In this document: positions 1 through 10,438 of the stretch, piece by piece
Position numbering within the stretch: the stretch's first letter is position 1
How the letters are laid out: every line of letters begins with the position of its first letter
Source of the DNA: Nymphalis io
Taxonomy: Eukaryota > Arthropoda > Insecta > Lepidoptera > Nymphalidae
Assembly: GCF_905147045.1 (NCBI RefSeq)
Contig: NC_065914.1
Span: forward strand, 6,510,001 to 6,574,000
Length of the DNA: 64,000 nucleotides
Direction of reading: 5' to 3'
The notes under the pieces: model-generated
The model's database searches: none
What the model saw: the letters and a program-made list of their open reading frames with translations, nothing else
Told to the model about the DNA's origin: nothing
Made by a program: the position numbers and the translations under genes

Positions 1-2410
1 ACATTTTACTCCTCCCACATAGCATCACATACAGTCTTCCTAGTACGAACGCTGCCCTGTTGCGTACCCTTTTGATGTGGGACTGGAAGTTGAGTCTCCT
101 ATCGAGTGTGACTCCTAAGTATTTAACTTCGGATTTCCACGGGATAGGTTGGTCGAACAGGGTTATGTTTCCCGGGTTGGCCATATGATTTCTAATATAT
201 ATAGGATTGCGGGTGAAGTGTACTGCTACACTTTTATCCGGATTAACTTCGATTCTCCACTTCCGGAACCAATCGCCTAGTGCGTTGGCCGCGGATTGGA
301 GACGCTTTGTCATGACTGCCGTCGAAGGCGTGGTTGTATATAAGGCGGTATCGTCCGCGAAGAGGGCTAAGTTAACCCTTTGGGTTGGGTTTGGAATATC
401 ATTCGTGAATAACGAATAGAGTATCGGGGATAGTGCGGAGCCTTGAGGGACTCCTGCCCTGATGGGGCGAGGTGATGACAAAGTGCCTTCAACTCTGTAG
501 CGGAAAGTACGATTCGTCAAGTAGTCTCGTATGATGAGAACGAGTCTCTCTGGCAATCCGAGAGTGTATAGTTTATATAATAAACCATTGTGCCAGACTT
601 TGTCGAATGCTTTCGCTACATCGAAGAATAGGGCACCCGTCGAGGTGGTTCTACCGATGGCGAAACCCTTAAGTATGTCTTCCGTTAGGCGGTGGACCTG
701 ATTGACGCACGAGTGCCCGGCTCTAAAGCCGAACTGCTCGTTAATTTGAATCTGATTGGCCTCTACGTGGGCTTTGATTCTTGCGAGGATAACTCTCTCG
801 TAGACCTTTCCGAGCGTGTTGAGGAGGCTAATGGGTCGATAGCTCGTGGGTTGATTCCTGGGTTTCCCTGGTTTAGGGATTCCTATGACTATGGCTTCTT
901 TCCATTGGTCTGGAAAGGAGCATCCTGCCAGAAGGGCGTTGAATATTAGCACGAGAAGTGCTATTAGTTGTTGCGGGAGGCGCTTAATGGCTTTATTACT
1001 AATCCGGTCCGCACCGGGCGATTTTTTGACTAGTAATTTCTTGACTATCGATTCGATCTCCTCGACTGATGTCGGTGACAACGGTTCGTCCGTTGGTGGC
1101 ACAGAGCTGATATTATCTATTAATGTGTCGACCTTTAAGAGGTGTTCCGGGTCTACCGCTTGGTTGCTCGGTGAGCATTGCGTTTCTAAGCTATCGGCTA
1201 AGCACTCGGCCTTATCCAAGTCGTCTGTTGCGGGCGGGAGATTCGGGCGTAACAAAGGAGGCATGTTCGCGGCTCGTTCGCCTTTGAGGGATCTCGGCAT
1301 CGTCCAGAACGCTGTGTGCGATGGTTTGATTTCCCCTAGGCGAGTACCGTAATTATCATCACGGAATTCGCTGAAACGGGCTTTGACGTCCCTCTGAAGG
1401 GCCCAGAGTTTCCTCCGGTTTTCTGGTGATGGAAACGCGTCATGAGCTCGTGTGGCGGCGTTTTTCCGAGTGATAAGATCTTTTAAGTCTTCAGGGAGCT
1501 CCCAACGCTCGTTAGGGCGAAATTCGACCTCCCTGGAGCACATGTCTATTTTGTCGCGTATGTGGGTCGTGAGTTTAATCGCGGCCGCTTTTGCAACGTC
1601 TACTGTGTCAATTCTGTCTGGGATATCTTTTAGAGGCTGAGAACCTAAGGACTGGACTTGCTGTGTGAATTTATGCCAGTCGATAATCGTTTTAATAGGA
1701 CGGTTAAGTGGATCATCCGGCCCTAACTCTACTAAGACTGGGCGGTGGTCTGAGTCTAACTCGGATAGTGCTTCGATTGAACGTAACTGCAAGGTCACGC
1801 CTTTCAATAACACTATGTCGAGTACGTCTGGTTTATCTCTGCGGTTCTCCGAGAGTGGGAACCGAGTGGGTGTCGTAGGAGCAATGACGGCAAAATTGTG
1901 CGACATATGGTGAGACAAACGATCTAATGTTTTACCTCTAGCATTTGTTTGGAGTGAATTCCAGTTGGGGTGTTTACTGTTTAGGTCGCCGGCTGAAATG
2001 ACCGCGCTACCCATTGATAGAAGTGACTTAAGGTCATTTTCTAAGAGTTGTTTCGTCGGTGAGAGGTAAACAGAGGCTAGGATAACGGGCTGATGGCCCG
2101 TCATACTTAGCTGACAGATTGACGCTTCGATGTTGGTGAGCGGTGGGGTGTCGAGTGGCAGGCAGTGAAGTGACCTTTTATAGTAAATAACCGTACCACC
2201 TTTCGCGGAGATACGATCGTTTCTGATGATGCGGTAATTCGCGATGTTCGGATCGCGAACGTTGGGTTTGAGAAACGTCTCTTGCACTAGCATGACGTCG
2301 ACGGGATGGTTGCGTAAGAAATCGCGGACTAGATCGATTTGTTGGATAAGACCGTTTGCGTTGAACGTTATGACGGTCAGGGCGCGAGGCTTTATCCTAG
2401 CGTTGGCCAT
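1..2410 (-). CDS. LINE ORF2 polyprotein (endonuclease + reverse transcriptase), partial at window edge
   Basis: ORF2 nicks target DNA and copies the element RNA in place. Read from ATG at 2410-2408, the frame is open for 803 codons with no stop to the window edge. An APE-type endonuclease fills residues 1-230: the TFNANGL strand (N17), QET (E44), AGDLNSKHPNW (D142, N144), D198 and SDHRPV (D221, H222). The reverse transcriptase spans about residues 480-740. It shows FDVAKAFDKVWH near residue 597, GVPQGSALSP, and the active-site FADD at 684-687, followed by a YLGVTLD motif. Wording and gene order fit the Jockey clade. All catalytic residues visible are intact, so this is a recent copy, though truncation of ORF1 probably makes it non-autonomous. 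The C-terminal thumb region lies beyond position 1. Confidence 0.93.
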   Translation of the reverse strand, partial: MANARIKPRALTVITFNANGLIQQIDLVRDFLRNHPVDVMLVQETFLKPNVRDPNIANYRIIRNDRISAKGGTVIYYKRSLHCLPLDTPPLTNIEASICQLSMTGHQPVILASVYLSPTKQLLENDLKSLLSMGSAVISAGDLNSKHPNWNSLQTNARGKTLDRLSHHMSHNFAVIAPTTPTRFPLSENRRDKPDVLDIVLLKGVTLQLRSIEALSELDSDHRPVLVELGPDDPLNRPIKTIIDWHKFTQQVQSLGSQPLKDIPDRIDTVDVAKAAAIKLTTHIRDKIDMCSREVEFRPNERWELPEDLKDLITRKNAATRAHDAFPSPENRRKLWALQRDVKARFSEFRDDNYGTRLGEIKPSHTAFWTMPRSLKGERAANMPPLLRPNLPPATDDLDKAECLADSLETQCSPSNQAVDPEHLLKVDTLIDNISSVPPTDEPLSPTSVEEIESIVKKLLVKKSPGADRISNKAIKRLPQQLIALLVLIFNALLAGCSFPDQWKEAIVIGIPKPGKPRNQPTSYRPISLLNTLGKVYERVILARIKAHVEANQIQINEQFGFRAGHSCVNQVHRLTEDILKGFAIGRTTSTGALFFDVAKAFDKVWHNGLLYKLYTLGLPERLVLIIRDYLTNRTFRYRVEGTLSSPRPIRAGVPQGSALSPILYSLFTNDIPNPTQRVNLALFADDTALYTTTPSTAVMTKRLQSAANALGDWFRKWRIEVNPDKSVAVHFTRNPIYIRNHMANPGNITLFDQPIPWKSEVKYLGVTLDRRLNFQSHIKRVRNRAAFVLGRLYVMLCGRSKM

Positions 2411-2696
2411 TGAGCTTGGTGAGTGCGTTCATCTGAGTGAACAGCGATGCATATTTTACGAGCAGGCATACAAAGTTACCTGGGTCTGCCGAGTACTCAT
2501 CCAAGAATTGTTGGATGCCATCTAAGTCAATTTTGCCGCATAACGTGGCAAATTGTTTTAGGTTCGCCGTGTCCCGTTCTTGGGAACGCGGCTGTTGACT
2601 GTAGTTTGCGCGCGGCGCAAGTGGACGCGGAGGTGCCTCTGTGGTCTTACGGACCATAGGCTCATGTCTCCTTAACTTATACTTATATAAATACAT
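2397..2696 (-). pseudogene. LINE ORF1 (gag-like) C-terminal remnant
   Basis: The last part of the ORF1 nucleic-acid-binding protein ends in TAG at 2399-2397. It overlaps ORF2 by 14 nt, with ORF2 in the +1 frame, so ORF2 is probably reached by termination-reinitiation. The tail reads ...FLDEYSADPGNFVCLLVKYA..., helical and without Cys knuckles, as at the end of Jockey ORF1 proteins. The true 5' junction is probably between codons 14 and 25 of the open frame (near 2660), so the first codons are flanking DNA. Confidence 0.7.
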
Positions 2697-3185
2697 ACAA
2701 AAAAAAATCTAGCCAGCGCGATTTAGAAAGAACAAAAACTTTAACGAGCGACATCTATTGACAGTTTCTTTGTAACATACAGTTTTCAACATAAATCGAT
2801 TGTTTGAATTAAAAAAAATCCAATTACTCGATATTCATTAAAAGGACACGTACTAGATAAAGAAATACACTCATACCAATTCATTGAATGGAATGAATGG
2901 TATTGCGAATGACGAAATAATTATCTATTGTGTATTGACAAATGGTGATTTTGTGCCGGAATTGGTATTGTTTTGTCTAAAAGATAATAGAGTTCGATCC
3001 ATTACACGATGATGAATGAAAATGCAATTGGGGATGGGTTTCAATGATAGTAATTAAAAAAAAAAACTTTGACTCAAACATAAAATGTTAAGAAATATAC
3101 CAATTGCTAATAATGTCAATGAAAAAGGAAAGCTAATATTAATGTAACTAAAATATAAGTTAAGATTTTGCTTGTCATATTAATA

Positions 3186-3222
3186 TTTGGGGGGTGTCAC
3201 TAAAAAGTTTGGGAAACGATGA
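3186..3222 (-). repeat. hAT-like terminal fragment
   Basis: Read on the minus strand it contains CGTTTCCCAAACTTTTTAG, the kind of terminal motif seen in hAT DNA transposons and their MITEs. A related piece (CAGTGGTTCCCAA) occurs at 4511-4523. No partner end was found. Confidence 0.35.
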
Positions 3223-3351
3223 ACTAACTAAGCACAGAAGTGGCGTAAGTTGGCAGATGATCGTGTACCAGGCAAATATTTATTTATCAGGCATTTATAC
3301 TATTTCATAAGGATAATACCCAAAATTAACGGCTATAGCTATAAACGTTGT

Positions 3352-3440
3352 TAAGCGGGTGATTAGTAAACAATGCTGTCTTCTTCTTTCGAATGTCAAA
3401 ACAATAATGGCAGAAAGAGAGAAATCATCCTCAACAAAAC
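3352..3440 (+). repeat. Dispersed repeat T, copy 1
   Basis: About 70 bp around TGTCTTCTTCTTTCGA and AATAATGGCAGAAAGAGA are shared with 10296-10380. Ends and origin are unknown. Confidence 0.55.
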
Positions 3441-3585
3441 GTTGGAAACATTTTATATAAGGTAACTTTCAATTACATAGTCCGAGATGTTACGTCATAC
3501 TTGCCTTTAATTACACTGAATAAAATATTAATACGAATACAAAAGGACGTAAGTACATCTATATTATATTGTATTGAATACATAC

Positions 3586-3711
3586 CTCGACTATATGAAT
3601 GCAGCCGCTTGCACGCCAATGCAGTTCTACTTCGCGTCTTGCTTTAGCGCTGTCGTGCAGCACTTTCAGCGCTCGTTTCATACCAGTCCTCTTCTCCTTG
3701 CATTCTACCAC
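3586..3711 (-). CDS. MK2: MK2 (MAPKAP kinase 2) coding exon 2
   Basis: This 126-nt exon encodes 42 residues, VVECKEKRTGMKRALKVL and then HDSAKARREVELHWRASGC, ending HIVE. It is the kinase N-lobe. It carries the ATP-anchoring lysine (ALK, K47 of the protein) and the helix-C glutamate (RRE, E58) that pairs with it. The block KARREVELHWRASGC is almost identical to MAPKAPK2 in animals, the p38-activated Ser/Thr kinase controlling stress responses and mRNA stability. The splice acceptor is TGTTCACAG at 3720-3712 and the donor GTATGT starts at 3585. Both introns are phase 0 and the exon joins exon 1 without a gap (GLGINGK | VVECK). The following exon should begin with the conserved VDVYEN segment; it is not in the window. 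Confidence 0.95.
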
Positions 3712-3720
3712 CTGTGAACA

Positions 3721-4500
3721 ATATCATTCAATTATGTGACGACTTTTTTATTTCTAACTATTTGAAAATTACTAATTAATTACGTTTTCCTTTGGGGATG
3801 GGAGGAAATTCTCTTTTCTTCTTCTGTGTCTCTTATCATTACATATGACACAAATTGTAAACGAAGCGCGATTTCAAACGAATTTCGTTTAATATTTCAT
3901 ACACTTTTTACGACATTGCAATAATATTTGGAGTTGAAATTATTAAGATACTGGTTGATACCTATTGAATAAATTTTCATAAAACAGTTCTTGGCTGTAT
4001 ACGTGATTACGTTTGCCTGTGGATAATTTAAATGTGTTGTTTCTAATTATTTTTTTTCGTTATTCTTTACAAACTGTCATGGCATGCTTATACATTTGCT
4101 TATAATTTATTTTTCTGGAACAAATAAATTGTTTGTTTAAACTTAATTCGTTTTGCTATTTTATTCAATTCAAAGCGATTTATTCTAGTTACTAAAATAC
4201 TAGATCAATTTCGGTGAAATTTCAGGATATAGCTTGAACTAAAGGGCATATCACTAAGAACATCAAGTATTGAATAATGTATGAAAGCTAGCTCACTAAA
4301 GAGAAAATAACAAAAACGAAAATTCCATGCAAACGAAGTCCCGTGCAAAAGCTTGTCACTAATACCGTATGACTCATAACGCATATCAATTTTCCGCTAT
4401 AAGATATACGAGAACGCACATAAAGACAGACGATTCTTTGTATATATTGACGTCAAACAGATTACATCCTGTGTACAGTATTCGTATTGCGCTGTACATT
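3721..4500. other. A+T-rich intronic DNA, nothing recognised
   Basis: No open frame with coding character, no tRNA-like box and no repeat shared with the rest of the window was seen. Confidence 0.5.
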
Positions 4501-4504
4501 AGAC

Positions 4505-5031
4505 CAGTGGTTCCCAATCACTTTGAAGTCGGGACCCAATTAACTTCGACACTAGATTGACAAGGAGTACATCCAATATTATATTATGATCGTGAGATGT
4601 GAAAATAAGGTTTGCCAATTGTTTTAAAGTCAAGAATGGAATGAGCCAATCAAACTAGCAGTTCAGTCATATATTATCATTGCTTGGCTGTACCAAAATC
4701 TGTAATGACTTTGGATCGTATCACGGGCGAATGAGCCAGCCACACTAAAGCAAAGCGTTATATCCATAAAAAAATCTTTCAATTATTTTTATATGATGTG
4801 ATCTGTTAATGATATGAAAACAGTTGTTGATTATGTCCTTTTTCGTGGAGCTTTGAAATTTTATCGTGGAGCAAAAGTGTTCTATGTGTTGAGAAGCAGT
4901 GAATGAACATATAATGGTTGCGTTTGTTTTTAATATGAAATGTGAACCTATTTGTATGTAGTAGTATCTACTGGACACAGGCCACCTTTTAATGAAAAAG
5001 TTCAGAGATTCTTCCACCACGACGATCAACT
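4505..5031. other. Intronic DNA with weak hAT-like fragment
   Basis: The start holds CAGTGGTTCCCAA, similar to hAT ends. The remainder (to the family A copy) shows nothing recognisable. Confidence 0.4.
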
Positions 5032-5319
5032 ACTGGTAGGGTTTTGTGCAAGCTCGCCTGGGTAGGTACCACCCACTCATCAGATATTCAACCGCAAAAC
5101 AGCAGTACTTGATATTGTTGTGTTTCGATTTGAATGGTGAGTGAGCCAGTGTAATTACAGGAACATGGGACATAACATCTTAGTTCCCAAGGTCGGTGGC
5201 GCATTGGCTATGTAAGCGATGGTTGACATTTCTTAAAATGCAAATGTCTAAGGGCGTTGGTGACCGCTTACCATCGATGGCCCATATGCTCGTCCGCCTT
5301 CCTATTCTATAAAAAAAAA
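5032..5319 (+). repeat. Family A retroposon, nearly full length
   Basis: Family A begins ACTGGTGGTAGGGCTTTG and carries the internal block ACCCACTCATCAGATATTC. It then has a GAGTGAGCCAGTGTAATTAC block and ends GCCTTCCTATTCTAT plus poly(A). About 24 copies or fragments lie in this window in both orientations. No clear tRNA B box is present, so its pol III origin is unproven. This copy has a tail of nine A. Confidence 0.8.
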
Positions 5320-5504
5320 CTTTAGACGAGCTGGAACGGACAATAACATGTTTATATAAATCATGTAGTACATAACACAACATCACAGCCTTGACTCCTG
5401 AACCAGAATCGACCGTGCGTCAGAAGTCTTTTTCCTCCCGTACAATAACAAGTTTATTAACTTTGATAAATTGCTTTATAAAATATTCTTGATACTAATC
5501 AAAT

Positions 5505-5722
5505 AACAGCCTATATATATTCCACTGCTGGGCTATGGCTTTAAAGCTTCCTCTCCTTTTGAGGATATTTTGATACACATATGACTATTTTTTTCGACAT
5601 ATGCATGTTTCGTACAGCACGAGATGAATCATAAATACAAATTTAAAAAAAATCAGTTTCCTTGTATTTGAACCTGGAATATTCGTTTATGATTCACGAC
5701 TACTGAGCCATATCTGCTCATT
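5505..5722 (-). repeat. Family B SINE, degenerate
   Basis: Decayed copy: the 3' block CCACTGCTGGGCTA and the tRNA-head side are recognisable, with many changes between. Confidence 0.6.
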
Positions 5723-5780
5723 AAGGTAACGATACTTATTAATCTATGTATAACTCAAATCTTGTATATGTATATATTTG

Positions 5781-6046
5781 TAATAATAATAACATATATT
5801 CTGGGACACTATTCAGACACGGCCATCTGATATCCCAAATTAAGCAGAGCTTGTACTATGGAAACCAGGCAACTGATATACTACATATACTACTTTTCTT
5901 TTGTAAATACATACTTATATAGATAAAAACACCAAGACTCAGGATAAACAGACATGTTCATGCACACAAATGTCTGTCCTGGGTGGGAATCGACACAAAC
6001 TTCGGCGTGAAAGGCAAGTCAACCAACCACGCCAACCGGCTCGTTA
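5781..6046 (-). repeat. Family C SINE (tRNA-derived)
   Basis: Read on the minus strand it starts GAGCCGGTTGGCGTGGTTGG (A box) and has a B box region GATTCCCACCCAGGACAG with a small deletion in this copy. It continues with a body TTTGTGTGCATGAACATGTC and ends in an ATT-rich tail. The layout (tRNA head, conserved body, short tandem tail) is that of a pol III SINE; the head resembles Bm1-type elements. Nine copies are in the window. Confidence 0.8.
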
Positions 6047-6326
6047 TCATCTTTGTGTGTGTTTAACTGTCTGTACTGTGGGACTAATTAATTGATAATT
6101 ATAGCCACCTATAAAATTACCAATAAATCATCATACGATGGTTATGATAAGGAATCTAATAATCGGTTTAATCCGTAACTACGCAATTCGTTCTAATTGA
6201 AAACTAGCCTAGTTGCATCGCGCCGTTTCTTACCCGTCAAACGCCACTGTTCCACCAATGGCGGTCGGATTGATAAGTCATTATACCTTTCTCTTTTTTA
6301 TATATATCTTTCCCAACATCCCACAA

Positions 6327-6540
6327 GTGGGACATTTACACAACAACCTGTAAATGTCCCACTGCTGGGTTGAGGCCCCCTCTCCCTTTTTGAGAAGGTT
6401 TGGAGCTTATTCCACCACGCTGCTCCAATGCGGGTTGGTGGAATACACACGTGGCACAATTTCGATGAAATTAGACACATGCAGGTTTACTCGCGATGTT
6501 TTCCCTCACCGAAAAGCACGAGATGAATTATAAACAGAAG
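6327..6540 (-). repeat. Family B SINE with inverted 3' stub
   Basis: A minus-strand copy lacks its tRNA head. Just outside its 3' end a short plus-strand stub of the same family forms a perfect 12-bp inverted repeat, GTGGGACATTTA at 6327-6338 against TAAATGTCCCAC at 6351-6362. Confidence 0.75.
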
Positions 6541-6777
6541 ATCAACAAGAGAGATGTTCATCTTGTGATTAGTACGTACAAACAAACAAACTAATCACTT
6601 TTATAATATATGTATAGATATAAGCTGGGGAAAGTCCCACTTCAGGCGGAGGCATTAAGATTATCAACGTCAAGCGAACAATGACGTTCCGAACTCATTT
6701 TCATGGCACTTGATACCTGGTGTTTGTTTATCAATGTCAAGCGAATATTGACGTCACAAAATTATTAATTAACTAAA

Positions 6778-6977
6778 TGATGTCATCTAATGACGAAGAG
6801 AGACTAGCCAACTGCGCGGGACGTATTATAGCGCACTCTCTAAATCCGACGCGGCGGAATCTGATAAAACCGGAACGAGTTCATGCGCAGAACCAACGGC
6901 TTTACGTGTTTTCCGAGGCATGGCAATATACACACTTCCAACTTCCAGACTCCAGGATCTCACAGCCCTGACTGGTT
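6778..6977 (-). repeat. Family D SINE, degenerate fragment
   Basis: It matches the middle of family D (GCACTCTCTA, GGCTTTACGTG, ACACACTTCCAACTTCCAGA in plus orientation). The tRNA head is lost. Confidence 0.6.
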
Positions 6978-7120
6978 CGAGCAGTTTCAAACTGTAATTT
7001 ATTGCTCTATTTTGATAAACTAACAATTCATCCCTCACAATTGATCACGGCGATCTGTCATGATAAGGCTTTCAAGAAGACACCCTTAAGACTTGGTCTT
7101 ATCTATACATAAGTGGGATA

Positions 7121-7295
7121 CTAGTTTTCAGCCGCGCGTTAGGGGAGGGGTCTGTCAAATGTATACGAGGACAAAGCCTTCCTTGGAGTTCAAGCTTGCT
7201 TCAAATCAAATTTCATCAAAATCAATTCAGTGGTTTAGCCGTGAAAGTGTAACAGAGAGACAAAGTCACTTTCGTATTTTAAATATAAAAATAGA
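7121..7295 (-). mobile_element. Small Helitron (family H)
   Basis: On the minus strand it begins TCTATTTTTATATT and runs through the block ACTTTCACGGCTAAACCACT and GATTTTGATGAAATTTG. It ends GCGCGGCTGAAAACTAG followed by T. A 5' TC and 3' CTAG with T behind are Helitron hallmarks. About 175 bp, non-autonomous. Confidence 0.65.
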
Positions 7296-7555
7296 CTAGG
7301 CGATCGATGTATCCTTATAAGCTTGTTAACGACTTGAAGAGCGAGACAGACAAACTTTAATAAAGTATATTTGGTGCATTACAATAAATATGACGATGAT
7401 TGTCGCAAAATGTCGGACGAAATCATGGCGGCCGCGTAAGCTTATATGTAGTTACATGTATTACGATATAAATTTTATATTTGCCCTTAGCGTGCGAGGC
7501 CGGGACCGGTGACTAGTATGTTGACGACCGTAAAATCAAATATAAATAAACATGA

Positions 7556-7715
7556 AGCGTCAATAGCGCAATGGTCTAGGGCCGCCTAGCGATGTAAAAA
7601 TCGCGGGTTCGTTTCTGATTACTTGGGCTATAGTCTACCCCAGTCCTAACACACGCACACGCGTTTAATTCGAGGTGCAAATATGAACATTAGTAATTCC
7701 TTTAAAAAAAAACAG
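7556..7715 (+). repeat. Family G SINE (tRNA-derived)
   Basis: The A-box-like TAGCGCAATGGTCTA is followed by the B-box-like GGGTTCGTTTCT about 40 nt on. The body reads CTTGGGCTATAGTCTACCCC and the copy ends in a run of nine A. It is the only copy recognised here. Confidence 0.65.
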
Positions 7716-8110
7716 ACTTTCTTTGATGTTGCCTTTTAACAGAAACTGTACAAAATGTTTCTTAGTCGAATTTATATTTAAAACGTTCTCGGAATAACAG
7801 CGTCTAAATATAAACACACAAGGTCGAATATTGTATACAAATAGTTACGGGAAAACCGAACGAAATTCCTTTTTTTTTATACAGATAATGTTAGCAACGA
7901 GTGTAAATTAAATTAGTTTATGAAATATTACTTCAGAGAAATATTTGTTTAAAATATCGATAGAATATGTTCTTTTTTTGAATGAACTTTTCTTTCGTAC
8001 GGTATGAAGGTCTTCTGTTATTTTTTTACGCAGCGCACGCCAGTAAAGCTTCCAGTCGGCGTGATCTATCTAATTTATATAAAACATTAATGAATTATAC
8101 GTCTAAACCT
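7716..8110. other. A+T-rich intronic DNA, nothing recognised
   Basis: No coding or repeat signal seen. Confidence 0.5.
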
Positions 8111-8738
8111 CCTTCATGTATTACTCCGTCCATTGGTAAAAAACGTATCAAAATCCGTCCGGTAGTTTTTCAGTTTATCGCGTACAAACAGACAGACAGG
8201 GTGGAACTTTGTTTTATAAATGTAGTTATAGTATGTAGCTGCTAGCAAAACACGGTATAATATACCAATTGTCAAGGCGATCGATTTAAAGTTATTTGGT
8301 ACCCTATGGTCCTATTTTGTACACGACGAGGACATATATATGCAAAATGTCATGATGACTAATTGAGTAGTTCAGACGTAAAAGCATAACAAACAAACAA
8401 ACTCTTATCGAATGTTTATCTATCGATCTATCTAAACAGGAATGATTTCGCTATTAAATTTTTTTTTCTGATATTTAATCGATTCATTCTCATATCGAGA
8501 GTCATTCATCCTTTCATTTGATGACACATTCATTATCTGTTATGACGTCACAAAAAATAGTTTCGAACGTTATATATGAAACGATTTGTAATATATTCGA
8601 TCGGGGGAGATGCTGGTGTTAGTATTATATGTCGTTTTCTGTATCCCTGACAAAGTATACGCAAGGTTTCATGGTCATCGGTTGAGTGAAAGCGTAACAA
8701 ACCAACAAACAAACTCGTTTTCGCATTTATAATATTAG
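8110..8738 (-). mobile_element. Cluster of degenerate Helitron H fragments
   Basis: Three pieces, about 8120-8245, 8335-8430 and 8622-8738, carry the minus-strand pattern of a 5' Helitron end (ATTATAAATGCGAAA, GTTTGTTTGTT, ACGCTTTCACTCAACCGAT). No intact 3' end was found. Confidence 0.45.
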
Positions 8739-8943
8739 CAAGGAAAACTTGCGATGCGACTTCCTTACCATTTCTTATGCTTTACGAATTGGTGGTATGA
8801 GTAAAATTATCAACAATTCAACGACGCTTTATCATTGAATTTAATTTTTTTTATATGGATTTAAAAAACAAAATATACTTTGCTAAAGTAGGCTCTTGCA
8901 AGCACTTTTGGATCAACATTTAACAAGATAAAATATATAAGAC

Positions 8944-9030
8944 AACAGTAACAGTAACAGCCTGTGAATGTTCCACTGCTGGGCTAAGACCGCCTGTCCC
9001 TTTTGAGGAGAACGTTTAGAGCTTGGAATG
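8944..9030 (-). repeat. Family B SINE 3' fragment
   Basis: Only the last 80 bp remain, with a short tail duplication (CAGTAACAGTAACAG). Confidence 0.75.
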
Positions 9031-9385
9031 TACATAGATTCTACCGATGTGGACTGCCAAAAAAATATCAGTACATAACTCCGACAATCATATATATAAT
9101 TAAATACAATTGAATTATTAGGGCCCTATCTCATTCGGACGCCAAGGCGGCGCCACAGTCGCGCAACCGTTGTGTTTTGAGCTACCAACCGAGAAACACC
9201 AAAACAAACAACATTGTCAGTTTCAAAATAGACGTCGAGCAGTTCCTTTGCTATAAGTAGGACGCAAAAGAAAGTTATATACATATATATAAATTTTATA
9301 GTCCTTCATAGCTCAACTGGTGATGTAGTTTGTGAGAAGCCAATAACTATACATATTAATGGTTTCCATTGTGTTCTAATGAGAT
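9031..9385. other. Unique intronic DNA
   Basis: Includes a slightly GC-richer patch at 9130-9200 (GCCAAGGCGGCGCC). No gene recognised. Confidence 0.4.
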
Positions 9386-9605
9386 AGGTTCTGAATTTGA
9401 TCATCACGGTAGCATGCGAAAGCGATCCCGTGGCGCTCCTCGTTAAGACGGTAAGGATGCCGCTGGTTTTTTGATGGGTATTCTGATGTTCGGGGCGTAC
9501 TCGGCGCCTTGGACACCGGCGAGCCCCACATACCCATACTGTTCCCGTGGGGTAAACGCGTAACGCGTTTTTCCAGCGTTATAAAAAAAAAAGGTTCTGA
9601 ATTTG
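9386..9605 (+). mobile_element. Family E retroposon with 14-bp target duplication
   Basis: The element is 9400-9591 (192 bp), flanked by perfect copies of AGGTTCTGAATTTG at 9386-9399 and 9592-9605. It ends in ten A after TTCCAGCGTTAT. The core is GC-rich (GTGGCGCTCCTC, CGGCGAGCCCCACATACCC). The poly(A) tail and long duplication show L1-like retroposition. No convincing tRNA A or B box is visible. Related copies lie at 21398-21579 (minus) and 42425-42625. Confidence 0.85.
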
Positions 9606-9866
9606 GTGTTATTCCATAGCACTGAGCAACAAAAACAAATCACATGAAAATGAAATCGTGCTTATCCAGGTTTGAAACTTATCTCGGCCCTGTTTTGTAT
9701 ATAAACTTAACAAGTACATAAGCTATATGTTTCGTTGTTTGTTGACATAATGTTATTATCTCGTACAAATATTATAACTCGTTGTGTAAACATTGCGACA
9801 CTATAATATGCAGTTTGCGTTAACATAACGTAAGAGAAAACGCGCAAAATAGTTTCCTTATCATAA

Positions 9867-10126
9867 CATAGGTAGGCGGTATGGCAATTGGACCATGATG
9901 GTAAGTGGTCACTATTGCCATTGGTGTTGTAAAAAATATTAAACATTCCTTACATCGCCACCAACCTTGGGAGCTAAGATGTTATGTCCCTTGTACCTGA
10001 AGTTTCACTGGCTCATTCACACTTCCAACGAGAACACAACAATACTGATTATTGCTATTTGGTAGAATATTTGATTTGTGGGTGGTACCTACCCAGACGG
10101 GCTTACACAAAGCCCTACCACCTAGT
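9867..10126 (-). repeat. Family A retroposon, diverged
   Basis: Spans most of the family with scattered changes; the poly(A) side has lost its A run. Confidence 0.7.
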
Positions 10127-10404
10127 AAATATATAAGAATCGTTTAATACATACTACAAAGAAAACAAGACCCCATAAATGCTCTATAGCAGGACAAAAG
10201 CCTTTACTGTTTAGGATCAAAACAATTAAATAAATTTTAAATGTTCATCTGCGATTTCAAAAAAAAAGTTTTTTATTTTAACATACTTACTTGCAAGTTG
10301 ATGTTAACAACAATGCTATCTTCTTCTTTCGACTGTGAAATCAATAATGGCAGAAAGAGATAAAACAGTGTTTAACTAAACGGCTTGCATAAGTGTAACC
10401 GTTA

Positions 10405-10438
<34 letters not shown>

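Larger units (their letters stand above)
1..2700 (-). mobile_element. Jockey-clade LINE, 5'-truncated, runs off left edge
   Basis: The sequence holds, on the minus strand, the tail of ORF1 followed by an overlapping endonuclease/reverse transcriptase ORF2. ORF1 keeps only its last 90 or so codons and the zinc-knuckle part is missing, so the copy is 5'-truncated near 2665-2700. The 3' end, tail and target duplication lie outside the window. The element sits in MK2 intron 2 in the same orientation as the gene. Confidence 0.9.
2701..3585 (-). other. MK2 intron 2 (part): A+T-rich, no gene
   Basis: Between the LINE and the donor of exon 2. Apart from a short hAT-like fragment and a dispersed repeat listed separately, I see only A+T-rich unique sequence. 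The next MK2 exon is not recognisable here and must lie beyond the left edge. Confidence 0.6.

Noticed and set aside
207..2659. Several plus-strand open frames of 60-155 codons over the first 2.7 kb
   Set aside because: They are shadows of the intact minus-strand LINE ORF2/ORF1, which has all the expected motifs.
7556..7630. Possible functional tRNA gene
   Set aside because: A and B boxes are present but there is no acceptor stem or cloverleaf, and a SINE body with A tail follows.
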